NCBI RefSeq assembly: GCF_003073045.1
Contig: NC_037590.1
Location: 43,130,296-43,194,295 of the forward strand
From: Pomacea canaliculata
Lineage: Eukaryota; Mollusca; Gastropoda; Architaenioglossa; Ampullariidae
Length of the DNA: 64,000 nt
Direction of reading: 5' to 3'
A program made the translations under genes and the position numbers. Shown here piece after piece: positions 39,801 through 52,200 of this stretch. Under the pieces are notes generated by a model that saw only the letters and a program-made list of their open reading frames with translations, had not been told where the DNA came from and did not search any database. Numbering within the stretch: position 1 is the stretch's first letter; every line of letters begins with the position of its first letter.

Positions 39801-42800
39801 CTCAGTTTGTATTTAAACTTTACATTTAAAGTTATTTTATTATTTTAGAAGTACTTTAATTAAAAATTGATGTAATTGTACTCAAGTAACATAAAAAATA
39901 ATATGGCTGTAAAACAAAGAGGAAGATGACACAAAGGACTGCAAGGTTTCCCCTCTTTTCACTTTTAGAACTGTGAACACGTTGGTTTTGAGTGGCTCTT
40001 TGATTTTTGTTTCAAATCTAGTCCAAAATGTCCGATTATTTTGTGGAACATTTCATTAGCCTTTAGTCAACTTCAGAAAAAAGAAAGGTAAAATGAGTAT
40101 GCATGTACAAGTACTGTAGGTAGCTGAGTGGAGTGTTTAGTCAGATGTATGTACTTTCAACAATACACAAGTGTGCTTGCATAGAGACAGATACACAGTC
40201 ATAGCCATAATTTTGTAAGTGCGTTGTAGATATATAATGTATTAGTGTAGTGGTTGTAAATGTATGATCCACAGTTGCATTTTTTTTCTTTATCTGCTGA
40301 TAATATTGACCACAAAGCAAAAAAGAAAAAAAAAATGCTGTGAATGCAAACATGATTTTCCTTCTGTTAGGGTTTTCTGCTTCTGCACATGCAAGCTATT
40401 GATGCCTATGAACTCTGTCTTGTTGGCATCAACCCAATGAAGTCAACAGGAAAAGTTCTTCAAGTATTCCATCATTCAGACCATCAAGAACGATTAAGGT
40501 AAAAAAGAGCCTGGCCTTATATATATTTTTTTTTGCAATGTACCACCCCAAATAGCTGCTCTTATAGATTCGCTATAGTTAAAGATCTGCTTAACTGTAC
40601 TTTTACCTGGTTTTGAAACCAGCTTGTTCTTCTGCTAGCAGTTCCTCTGTGGTGGTGCAGATGCATTTCTGTATGATCTTTAGCATGATTTTGCTTGGAT
40701 TGATAAGCATTACGGTTCTGTAGTTCTGACACTGTCTGCTGTTTCCTTTTATTTGGGAGGGGTATGATAAGTGATTGCGCTCATTTACTGGGCCATTCTT
40801 TGCGTTCCCAGACTCTTTGGCACAGAACAATGAGGGTCATTGTAGTTTTTTTCCCCACATTGTTTGAGCAGTTCAACTGGCACATTATCAATGTCTAGCG
40901 ACTTTCCTCCTTTCAAACTGTGTTTAGCGCTTTCGACCTCTTTCGAGGTTTGCATGTTGACTGCCTCTAGTCTATTTTGAAAGATGTTGATGTCAGTCTT
41001 CAGCTGTTGTACAAGTACTCAGTCCATCGGTTGAGTAAAGCATTGTTTTCTGTGACAAGATGGCCATTACTGTCCTCAGTGACTGAGGTCTTGTGCTGAT
41101 CTGTCTTAGCATGGGTCCTTAGTAGTTATACAGCCTTTTTGCTGTTACCTAATGCCGTCCCATCCTCTGTGCCCCAGCATTGCCTCTTGATCCAGTTTTC
41201 CCTACCTGCCTTCATCTCTTTTTTTGATGGCACAGTTCAGTTCTTTGTATTTGTAAGCTGCTTTGAGTTTGCTTTCCTTTTCTCTCTTCAGGGCCCTCTT
41301 TTGGTCACTGAGATCTAGAATGTCATTTGTAACCCATGGTTGTTTGTTATTCCTTTGTCGCCCTAGAACCTCCTGGGCTGTTGACAGTGGCATCTCTTTG
41401 ATGTTTCCAGTAGGGGTGCCTACATCACATTCCACTGGGTTCAGTGCAGCAAATTTTCCTCCAATTGTGTCCTTGAAGAACTTCTGCAATGTTTGTTTCT
41501 TGCAGCTTCTCCGAATCAAACCAAATTTGGGGGGGGGGGTGTCTGAGAGTTGCTTTGCCTTCTGCTGCAGGTTTATTAGAACCATGTCATGGTCGCTACC
41601 TATCTCAGCAACCGGGTACGTCCTCATATTGGCCTTGTTGATGCTGGATTTGAAGCATCTCGGCAGAAGGATATAGTCAATTTGATGATGGACCAATCTG
41701 TTTGGTGAATGCCACATGCCCATCCTTGGTTTCTAGTGGTTGCCTAAGGTGTTGGTGAAGGTGGTCATTGGTTCTGTATAAATTTTAGGAGTCTGATGCC
41801 CCTTTCATTGGTTTCACCAAGGCCGAATTCGCCCACTGTTCCTGTCCAATGCTGTTAGGTGTCTGGGCTGACCTTGGCATTCCAGTTACTGAGTGCAATG
41901 AGGATGTCATGTTTTGAGAAACTTCCTTCACAACTTTGTCTAGTTGTTGGTAAAACTTCTCCACTTCATTGTCTCCATGCATGGAAGTCAGAGTGTATAC
42001 TGGTACAATGGTGACATTGTGGAGCTTAGCTGCCACATATGGAAATCAGCCTGCTGGATATGGGTGCACAGCTGATGAAGGCTTCGGCCACCTTGCTGTG
42101 CTTGATGATGCCCACACCATACTCATGCCTGGTGTCCTGCTCACTGTATCAGTTTGTGGCCATCGTCTGTTGTAGTTTCCCCAAATCCTGCCCATCTGAC
42201 TTCTGGCAGTCCCGCTGGTACCGTTTTAGCTCATAGGTGAGTTGTACTTTGCCGCACTGGTGTAACGTGTACATTCCATGTGCCAATGGATGTTCCCTCT
42301 CTGTTTGATTTCCGCATTTCTTTCAGTAGCACACTTTTTGCTGTCCCTTTGCTGGAGCCTACCAATAGGGAGCATGGTCGATGTTGATCAGGGTCTTGAT
42401 TCATCCAGCATGTTGTCTTTTCTGCAGCATATATCCATGGCCATACACTTAGAAGCATCCATCTCCTCTCCAAGTCAACCACAGTCGGTGGGTCAGTCTG
42501 GTCATGAACATGTAGGCACTGGGCCCTGGCCAGTATTTACATTGTGAATAGTCTTGCGACTGATGGTGCATTTGCATCGAGATTTTCTGTAGGGGTTTAC
42601 ACCCTTAGTCTTTATCTTTCTCAAGGATTTACCCCCAAGGCAGCTGGGACTAGGATTATAGAAAAAAAAACTGCAAGTAAGGGAACATCTGTGTTGACCA
42701 CTTCCCTTCCCAGCTGATGCACACAAAAAAAAAAAATGGCAGTGGCCACGACCACATGGCCTTTGAAACTAGCCAATCAGGGCATCAAAATGTCAAGTTT

Positions 42801-43397
42801 ATGGTCTTATGGAATTCTATCTCAAAGTGATTGTAAAACACAAAATATATCAGTAGATAGAATGGAATCCATCAGATGTCAGCACTGGAATGTGAATACT
42901 ATTCTTGGGAATTGGGGAAAAAACTCATCACAGATCTGTTCAAAGCAAATTCACCTCTTGGAGACATTAACATTCTAATATTAGTGGTTCATTATTTTTT
43001 TTGTTTTGCTTTGTTTTCTCTTATTGTAACTGCTGAAGTAATGAGAGTATTTTTTTAGTGGTATATATGCAGGTATGATCCAATATTTCCAACTCACTCT
43101 ATGAAAGGTCATCTTCAATCTGCTGATAGTTATGAAAGAACAACCAATGCCCTTTGAAAATATTAGCTGGATATGTGTCTTGTGTGCAGTTCATTGACGG
43201 TGCATGAAAACTTGGTTCTGGCAGCAACAGGGTGCGGCAAGATATATGTTTGGGATGCCGTTTCTGCAACACATTTGGCTGCCATCACAAATTCACATGG
43301 ATGCATCACGTGTATAAACATAATACCCATAAAAAACAATCTGTGTCTGGCTTCTGGCCATTCAGCAGGTTGCATTCATTTGTATCATCTGGCATAG
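33874..43397 (+). CDS. PALB2: PALB2 homologue (partner and localizer of BRCA2)
   Basis: Exons: 33874-33933, 34390-36560, 36975-37139, 37360-37538, 37851-38078, 38198-38288, 40371-40498 and 43190-43397 (stop TAG 43395). The 60-nt first listed exon (LQRLHQMKKELYRKQYKLE) matches human PALB2 exon 2 in length, phase and heptad pattern. Then KSKRAAKVRAHVKKKIQEQ completes the N-terminal coiled coil that in human binds BRCA1 and self-associates. The long middle exon has a basic RRSPRL patch and FELP at 35847-35858, matching the MRG15-binding FxLP motif. The later exons form the WD40 propeller, beginning LTLWSYHDDVTW and closing CGKIYVWDAVSA...GCIHLYHLA, like the human end that binds BRCA2. Size is about 1,100 aa. 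The large exon is split by a -1 frame change at 35196-35202. PALB2 bridges BRCA1 to BRCA2/RAD51 in homologous recombination. Confidence 0.88.
40540..42730 (-). mobile_element. Degenerate LINE copy, endonuclease to early RT, in a PALB2 intron
   Basis: Minus-strand frames in order show an apurinic-type endonuclease start (GTWNVH, near 42270), HGDNEVEKFYQQLDKVVKE (about 41930-41980), HHQIDYILLPR and GSDHDMVLINL (about 41590-41700), and a linker to an RT entry with QNYRTVMLINPSKIMLKIIQ and LLAEEQAGF (40610-40750), continuing out of frame as STVKQIFN to about 40540. At least four frameshifts or stops separate the pieces. The copy keeps its 5' half and loses the rest of the RT and its 3' tail, the reverse of usual 5' truncation. 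It is dead and antisense to PALB2. Confidence 0.75.
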
Positions 43398-46247
43398 ATA
43401 GATTTCTTATCTCGGTGATGTGTTGATGTGACACCCATCGAAATACAGCTTTGGTACATTTCAGGGAGAAGGACACCTTAACATTTTTTCACAAAGGAAA
43501 TGGATCTTTGAAAGTGGTCATATACAGGAAAATAAAAATAACATTCTGTGATCTTGAGTTAATATTCCGTTTGATTTGTAAAACATTTTTAAATCAATTT
43601 GATGTGTTTGTAACATTGCACATCATTTGCATTAAGTGTATTGTTGATTTCATTTAAATCAAGTTTTATTAGAAATTATGTTGTGCGTTGTCAGACAGCT
43701 TAAATGTGTTGGAATTAATCTTGGGCATTAGAAACAGACAAATACTGCTGGTGAATAAAATTGTGACAATGTCTATCTTTATCAGTCTTGTATATTTTCT
43801 ACTTGTAGGTCTGAAAACTCAATGTCACATTTGGAAACAAAACTGGAGTACAGAATAAATTTAATATATCCTTCCCATATGTTCTCTATAATGCTTACCT
43901 GATTACCCTTGAATTACCCATCAATACTACACCACAGACAGACAAGGACACAAAAGCAAACACAAAATCTCCAGAAAAACTCATCACTCAGCACAAAACA
44001 TCTGGGGCTGTACAACGCCTACTTATGCTCTTAGTGCTTGAGACAAGAAAGAGACATGGACAATAAATGAAGGAAAGGAATGATGAACAATAAAAGACAA
44101 ATATAGAAAACACAAAGCTAAAAAGAACAGTGTCACGATTCAGCAGAGGAAGACTAGTGTGCAAGTAGCAATAAACAGAAAGGGGAGGGTTTGAAAAAAG
44201 GAGTAGCAATCTGTAGACTGTTCTTAGGAGTAACGCTCAATATTAAGTAGCACACCTGACAAGTCTAAAATTTTGTGTTGAAAATTCTCCTTGGGAACTT
44301 CCTACTCCCTTGAGCAGCAAAGAGGAATAGGCTGATTGGACTAGCCGATGGTATGGCCACAATGTTTAGCCATGTAAAGTGGATCTGGCTATGCTGTTTT
44401 CCCAGATGAGAACAGTTTACTTAGGGTAGCATAGTCCATTCTATGGTTTGTTGTCTTTGCTTTACACATGATTTTAATTGTTTCACACTGTTTATCAAAA
44501 CACTGAGCAACAACATTCACAAGAAACAAAGAAGAAAAAGATACATGCCAAATCTACCTTTACTTAGCTGTTGCAGTAATGCCATGAATGCTTGAAATTA
44601 CATCCCACTTTATGTGCACACATTTGGGACTAATATAAAAAGAAAATGAAGGTTAAAAACAAGCACTCCAAAGAAAGAGTATAAAGGTGTAATGGGGGTG
44701 GGGTACCACTCTCAATCTACTCCATGACAAAAAAATAAAGGGTTCTCCCACCATCATAACTTGGAACAAACAAAAGCTACCTGAGCTGGTAATAAAATTT
44801 TTACAGAATGAAAATACGCAGCAAATTTCATGGTACATTCTTTGATATCTTTCAAGAACTTGCTGTTAGTTAATTTTGCAATAGCATACAGTAGTACTAG
44901 AATATCTGTAACGATGGAAGAAAAATGTCTATATAACTATATACATTTAGTTCTCTAAATGATGTTGCAACATTACATGATTGTATTAAACATTTTGTGC
45001 TGATCTGTTACCAACTGACATAACTCATAATAATGCTTTAGAATCTTTTATTAAGGAAAACACTTTTACAAAAGAGAAGACATCTGAAGCTACTCATGTT
45101 CCAAATGAACAGCCAAACTAAGCTTTGAGACATCAGTACTTGTACATGCCCAAAATGCACGTTTACACTTTGTTATTGCATATTCATATCAGGCAAGATG
45201 AGTCATTCATTCCCAATTTATTTGTCAAGAAAATAATGGCAAAGATATTTTTAAACTAACTGTGCTTTATCAAACAATTTGTGCCATCTCTTACAAGGCT
45301 GCCAAAGCTGCCAACTAAATTTGACACAACACACTTGAGCTGCCACAAGGTGGTTCAATAGAATACTAGTTCTCAACTGCAGTTCAATAAACCCTTATTT
45401 CTCAATTGCTACAAAGTGTCAAGACAAAACAGTGTTTCTGAATTGTCATACCAACAATTAAAATGAGAAAACTAAAAAAACAGGCAGAATATGAGGTTTG
45501 TACATTCAACTAGGCAAGAAGCAGAACACATGATACATGTGTTTGTCAAACTATGCAAATCAATGATATCAAATCTCCAGCTGCTTTGTCCTCAAAACTT
45601 TTCAATGACACAGGTAGTTTAAGAGATTTTGTGCAGAACTTATTACATCACCAAAACAGAAAAATGATGCTTTGTGTTGATCCAACTACAAATTTGCGCA
45701 GTATTTTATTTTCTTGAAGCAGGTGACGTGTTTGAAGGACACACTTTCAATGCATTAAAGAACATATCTGACACATAAGACAACCAATTTGACTGTTTTT
45801 CATATTTATACAGTGCTTTACCCCACCATCAAAGTACTTTACAAAGATGCACAGACATAATATTATTGGAAACTGGTCTCAAAGACATTTTTTCATATGT
45901 TGATGGAAAGGACGTATAGCAAAAATGAAAAAAAAATTAGAAAACTGTTTACCATCAGCCATGTCTCCTATTTACACATAAATGCAACAGTAGTATAAAA
46001 TATCTTATTTCAAACAAATGCCAGATAAAAGAATTGAGATAGAAAGTGACGATCGACAAATAAAGGATACTAAAAAAAAGTCAATTACCAACAATAAACA
46101 ATAAGTTCAAACTGTAGATAAATTATACCATTTAACCTTCTGAAAGCCTTTCCAAAGACAGGAATCTTTCTGAACAAAAAGATGTTGAGCATCTGCATGT
46201 TTGACGATGATTATGGGGTTAAACATCCATGCTAACTGACACCAAAC
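43398..46247. other. Convergent intergenic region, PALB2 and PRPSAP 3' ends
   Basis: No gene is recognised in this AT-rich stretch between two convergent genes. Candidate plus-strand poly(A) signals AATAAA for PALB2 lie at 43531-43536 and 43754-43759. Candidate minus-strand signals for PRPSAP (TTTATT on plus) lie at 45705-45710 and 45047-45052. A short segment at 45795-45850 resembles the 3' tails of snail-type interspersed repeats. UTR ends are inferred from hexamers only. Confidence 0.5.
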
Positions 46248-49200
46248 TCAATCATCCATACCAATGTTTCTGAAGAGGTAGGACATGGATTCACCATAAT
46301 GGATACGACGAATGGCTTCTGCAAGCAATGAGCTGATATCAACTGTCTTGATTTTGTGACACTGCATTTTCTGCACTTCATGGGGGACTGTATTAGTTAC
46401 AACAACCTGCACAAGAAAAAGCATTCTTGAGTACTTATGATGACTTTTGTAAACTTGCAAATACCCAGATGCAGTTAGTGTGAGTTCCCAAGTGAAAAAA
46501 AGAGAATCTGGAACTAAACAGGTCTCCAACTTTGACCTTTAAACAAATACTAATAACAACTGGCATTGGCATTACTTTTAAAATGTCAATTTTAGTTTAA
46601 TTAGAGAGTCAGCAAATATCTACAGCATCTAACCACTGACAAAGGCTTTTTCATTCCACTCTAACAAGATTTACTATGTAGCCACAACAAAATTAAGGTT
46701 TGTCATAATTTTACAGAAATCAAGGGAACGAATAGCAAAATGGCAAATATTCTTCTCATTTCTGCACATCATTTCCACCAGTCAATACTAACAATAATTT
46801 TTTTTTTTTAGGTTTAAGTACAGGAAAGAATACCTGAAAACTCTCAATTCATCAGTTTCTAAGAAAAATTGCCCGATGAAATCTGTACTCATATTGACTA
46901 TTAGATCCACTATAAAAATTAATGCATGCATAAAAATGGAAGAAAATGTGATACAACTGCTGATACATTGGTCCATTATCAGTTCTTTAACAAATACTTC
47001 TTAAATGGGGAAGAAAGTTAAAGAACAAACTTCATCAATGCAGGAATCCTCAATCAAAGAAGGTGCATCGCTAGACAGAATTCCATGGGTGGCCATGACA
47101 AATACTTTGTATGCTCCACGATCCTTCAAAATCTCTGCCACTTTTACAAATGATTCCACATCATCAATCATGTCATCCTGTGGGAAAATACATAAAGCTA
47201 TGGGTACAACTGACACGCTCCTTGTTATCAAATTCTGATCTTTAAAAAAAGTTTTTCTTATTTCTGGTTTTACTATTCCAAGAAATATACAGTAAAAACA
47301 CTATATTAAGACTTGGTGAAATTCACTAAAATCAGATCTTAACTGAGAGGGGTATTAATAGGAAAATGAAACAATCTTTTATTCAATGAACCATAACCTG
47401 TAACCAACACAGAAGTAGCCAAGACATATGCTTAAATTTTGAGCCTCACAGAATGAGTAACTAAATAACAATGGAAAAAACAAACTCTAAAGTTTAGTAT
47501 CTTTATTGAAAAACAGGAAAAAAAGTGGGCGTTTTCAAGTCTTCACAGCTCAAAAGGTATACTAGATTTATAACCTACCTGACTGTAATTTTATTACAAA
47601 GCAGCTCTCAGCTTTTTCTTAGTTTCATGAATGTTAAGGAAGAAAAACTGGCCCAACAAACCTTCAAATATATATTTTCGTAATTAATTTGAGCCACAAA
47701 TTTTTGTAAACTGAAGAACTTAATATCCACCCAAAACATTCCATCGTGTTTCTACATAGAAAAACATGCCATCTGCTGCAAACTAGACAAGATTTGTTTC
47801 TGAGTTTAACTATTCTTCATCTTACCCAAAAGTCTCTCTCTTTCTTCCTTTTTGGCCTTGGTTATTGAATTACTTTTAAAAAAGACTCTACTTTTACCTG
47901 TAATAATAATAATGGGTATCTGTAATGCGCAGCACCATGACCAAGAATAATCGCACTTTCTGCGCAGACCAGTAATGATAAATGAACATAGTAAGATATG
48001 TACAGGCACAGAATGTAAAGCAGCGGATGAAGATATGAAGTATAGTGTAAACAGCTGGAACCACACTTGATGGTTAACATGACAGACAGTATTACATTAC
48101 AAGAGAGTTAAAGACAGTATTTCAGGGATAGTACTTTGTAAACAGATATGTTTTCAGAGAGCGTTTGAATGTAGCCTTGGAGTCCAAGTGGCGAATGTGA
48201 TGTGGAAAAGAGTTCCACTGCTTAGCAGCACCGAGGGAGAACATCTGTCATCTGTATGTGACCATCTTTGTGGGAAGGATAGAAAGCAGTCTGATGAGGA
48301 GTGAAGGTTTCGAGCAGGAAAGTGGACAGAAAAAATTTCAGTAAAGTAGTTGGGGGAGAAACCTTCAAAGAATCCACAGCATAGAGTTGAGAGCTTGTAG
48401 TCTATTCTAGCTTTGACTGGTAGCCAATGAGGAGAGCAAAGAAGTGGTGTGACATGTTTACATTGGCAAGTTAAAAAAAACTAAACGAGTTTTGGTGGTT
48501 GAGATGGACAGAGTCTGGCGAATGGAGCTGATCTTTAGGAGCTCATAGTATGCCGCACAACAAATGTGAGAAACATGTTCATCAAGAGACGTGTCAGCAG
48601 ACATTATGTAACCTAAGTTACATGTTGAAGTAACAAAAAGGAACATCAGCATTGCCTACCCGTGAAGGGTAAACTCTGGCTCTCTTCTTTGAAAAAAATT
48701 AAAGCTTCTGTTTTTTAATCATTTAGTTTTAACTTGCTTGGGTATCTATAGTCTAATATCAGAAATACAGTCTTGGATGCCTGTCAGTTTGACATTTGCT
48801 GATCAACCAGACAGCACTACATAATACATAATACAGCTGCTGTTTTCTTTTAAGAATTAACATTTTTTTCCAAATGAAGTACCAAAACATCACCCTTTTT
48901 CTCTTTATAATCTACAGTTCACCCCTACCCCAAAATTTACAAGCAAATATCCTTTTTCTCTCAAACCATCTGAGCATGCTAAAAATAACAATGATTTAAA
49001 ATAATCACTAGCATGAAGAGTGAAGACACTTCAAGTTACAAACTATAAGCTAGCTGTAGGAAAGTATATTCTATACTTTAAATTTTTCTATGACTGTTCC
49101 ATTTCTAAGTTAATGTCTACTCTTATCTAACAAGATTTTTCTTTTCTACTTAATCACTCTTTATCTTGGAAAGTTTTCCTTTGATGTTTTCACTTTTGCT

Positions 49201-52200
49201 TGGTTGTGCTTACTGAGCTTACCATTGCTGCACCTTGTTGGAAATTTATAGTGGAACTATCCAGGTAAAACAATTGATCAATATGTATACCACAGTTGAT
49301 ATTGCTGTAGACTAAACCATTTAAAAAGTGCGTTATACCACTTCAGAAAATTCACACAAAGATTAAACTGCTTCTTCTAATAATAAAATATTGTTCAATA
49401 TGTTTTTCAGGGAGTTTACACTGAACGTAATAGGAGCATACTCTTACCACAATTATTGCAATACGGCCGCCAACATCTCCTACAACATTAAGTGGAGGCT
49501 TCTCTTTTGGTTTGATAACTGAAAATTTAAATGATAATCAAACAGATCCATTCAAATTGTATTTAACAGTTATTATAAAGCCAACCAAAACTAAACTTAA
49601 TAACTTGCAAATGGTGTGGCATGGCATTAAAACTTTTACAACCCAAAACCAAATAAATGTATTAGGCAACAGTGACATGAAAGTTTACATATGAACTTAA
49701 GCTATGCACAAGGTATGAAAAAGAAGCTAAATAATTTCTCAAAAAGACAAGGATTCAAAGGTAAGTAGAACTACAATGCTATAAATGTAAACAGAATGGT
49801 CTTGGAAACAAAAAGTGATTCTAGATTCTTTTTCAAACTGACTTCTTTACATATGAATCCAAAATTAAGAAAGTAAAAACATTGCAATTTTATCTTCTCA
49901 GTTAAAAAGTGCAGCCCTTACTTGGCAAAATCTCCAGCCCTGTGGGATTGCCTTTTCCTTCCATAGTCACGACTGTTGGTGGCGAGTTCCTGCCATCATC
50001 CTCCTCTGACTCTGGTATACGTTCTTCTCCATGTATCACAGCAATGCCAAGTCGCAGCCTCTCTGAATAGGAAGTTGCTCTCTTTACAGAGTTTGGGTTT
50101 CTGGCCACGATCACTGCATTCCTATAATCTGGAACCTGTGTGCATATATATGTCTGAGTCCATAGCTATGGACTTCAAGTCAAGATACCATTATGAAATA
50201 AGAAACGACATCAAAGGGGAAATCTTCATGTTTAATGAACAGCAAATGGCAAATAATCTAGAGATTCCTCCAGCTAAAAGCTTAAATCCCAGAATGTAAA
50301 ACTACTTTGAATCTACTGCCCAAAGCCCTCTGGTCTTTAGATATAACTTTACATGATTATAGTCTCAAGACACAATGTAATGCACATCAATTAAAGGTAA
50401 CTGCAATAAAAGCCAAAGGAAAAGAATTTAAAAAAATTAAAATTTATACTAGATTTCCATGCATAAAAATAAAAGGTTAATTAAAGTATGAGATCAGTTT
50501 AATAAAACTAATCTGATCATGACATCAGGGCCGTGCTTAGGGGCAGGCAGACGAGGCATCTGCCTAGGGCCCCGCACATTTCATTAAATAACAACCGTGG
50601 CGATCGTGGTGTCAAGGGCCCCGCACATACCCTATGCCTCGGGCCCCGCGGGGGGTAAGAACGGGCCTGCATGACATAACAGGATTGTAAACTTGTAAAG
50701 AATTCTCCCACTCAAAATAAAAAAAGATTAAAATTTATAAAAGAATAACTACTGGTATGGGAACTTTCGAGACAAAGTTTCACAGTTTTTAATTTTGACC
50801 TAATAAAACATAGAAAAGTCACTTACTGATTCTTGGATATAGTCAACTAAAAAGGGTGATGCTCGTAGATTATCAACAGGGACATGAAAAAATCCCTGAA
50901 TCTCTTTCTGATGTAAATCCATCGTAATGATATGACTAAACCCTGTTCAAGGAAAACAAAATTCCAATAAATTGAACATATTTGAAAGTAATGTTAAGAA
51001 ATTCAAGAAGAAAATTCTATAGAAAATATGGATAAAAAGTAAGTCATGAATTCTTTGTTGCTTCAAGAGCATAGCTCCAGAAGAAGGTGCATCTTTCGGC
51101 ATAAATCTTAAAACAGGTGTAAACATAATCCAACTTTACACAAGACAAGTTATAATTATGTATTTCATCCTCCAAGAAATATGTGAAATTGGGCAATGGT
51201 AGGCTACCTCATACTGAGTAAAACAATTTCTGTGGCAATTAATTGCCAAATCACTAATTCTAAAAATAGCATAGGCCTTTCTATATAAATTTGCTTATAA
51301 TAGCCATATATAATTTCTGTTGCAAGCAGAGTTTGGAACTATTATATACACCAGAATGGGAAGTATTTTCAAACTTGTATACCACTCCTGACAGAAATTC
51401 CCACCATTTTTCTCTAAACTTCTTTAGGAAAACCTTCTCCCTTCCAGATTTACATCCCGACATACCAAAAACACATGGCAAACAATACTTGAGGTATTTT
51501 GGTAACCCATGTTTCATGAGTTCTGGAATCCAGAAGGTATAGCATATCATGATTTCTTTGCATACCATGTGATTAGAAGCCTCAGTAACTGTAAGCAATA
51601 TTTAATATATCTAGTGGCCAAGGTTGTATACAAAGGGAACCTCCTTAAATCTCTGTATATTACTTTGTTGGATGCTCTCACTGACACCCTTAAGAATCTT
51701 TTACTGGCAAAAAGGTAAATCTTTGTCTACAGCAGCTATCTGGTTTAGCCCTGGGATTTAAGAAGCACGAGTGTCAAAGAGTTTGAAAAGCACTCTAGCA
51801 GAGTAACATTTTGGCTTTCCCATGGTAGTCAAAATTTCAGTTGTACCCCTCTTAGCTTTAATCATCATTTCACTGACTGCATTATTAATTCTTAGTTTTT
51901 TTTTTGTTTTTTTTTTGGAGAATCCAAACCCAAGATAAATGTACATATTCACCACATCCAGTTTTTCCTCCATTTTATCTTCACTGCCAGATTTGTTTTA
52001 GTTAGGTTAACCTTCAAGAAAATTCTCTGAGCTGCCTGATGTAGAGTGGAGGGGGGAAGAGAGAGTGTGTGTTTTAAGAATCCTACAAAATCAGGAAAAA
52101 AAACCCCTGAAACTATAGAGTACATTTTTCCAAAGCTCAATATGCTGGGCATGAAGGACTGCAAATGAATTAACAGTTGCCCTTACAACAAAGAAACACA

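Noticed and set aside
43071-43157. Extra PALB2 exon after the acceptor-like ATATATGCAG
   Set aside because: It enters in the right phase but hits a stop (CTT TGA) and no donor returns to phase 2. The direct join 40498 to 43190 keeps the WD40 reading frame.
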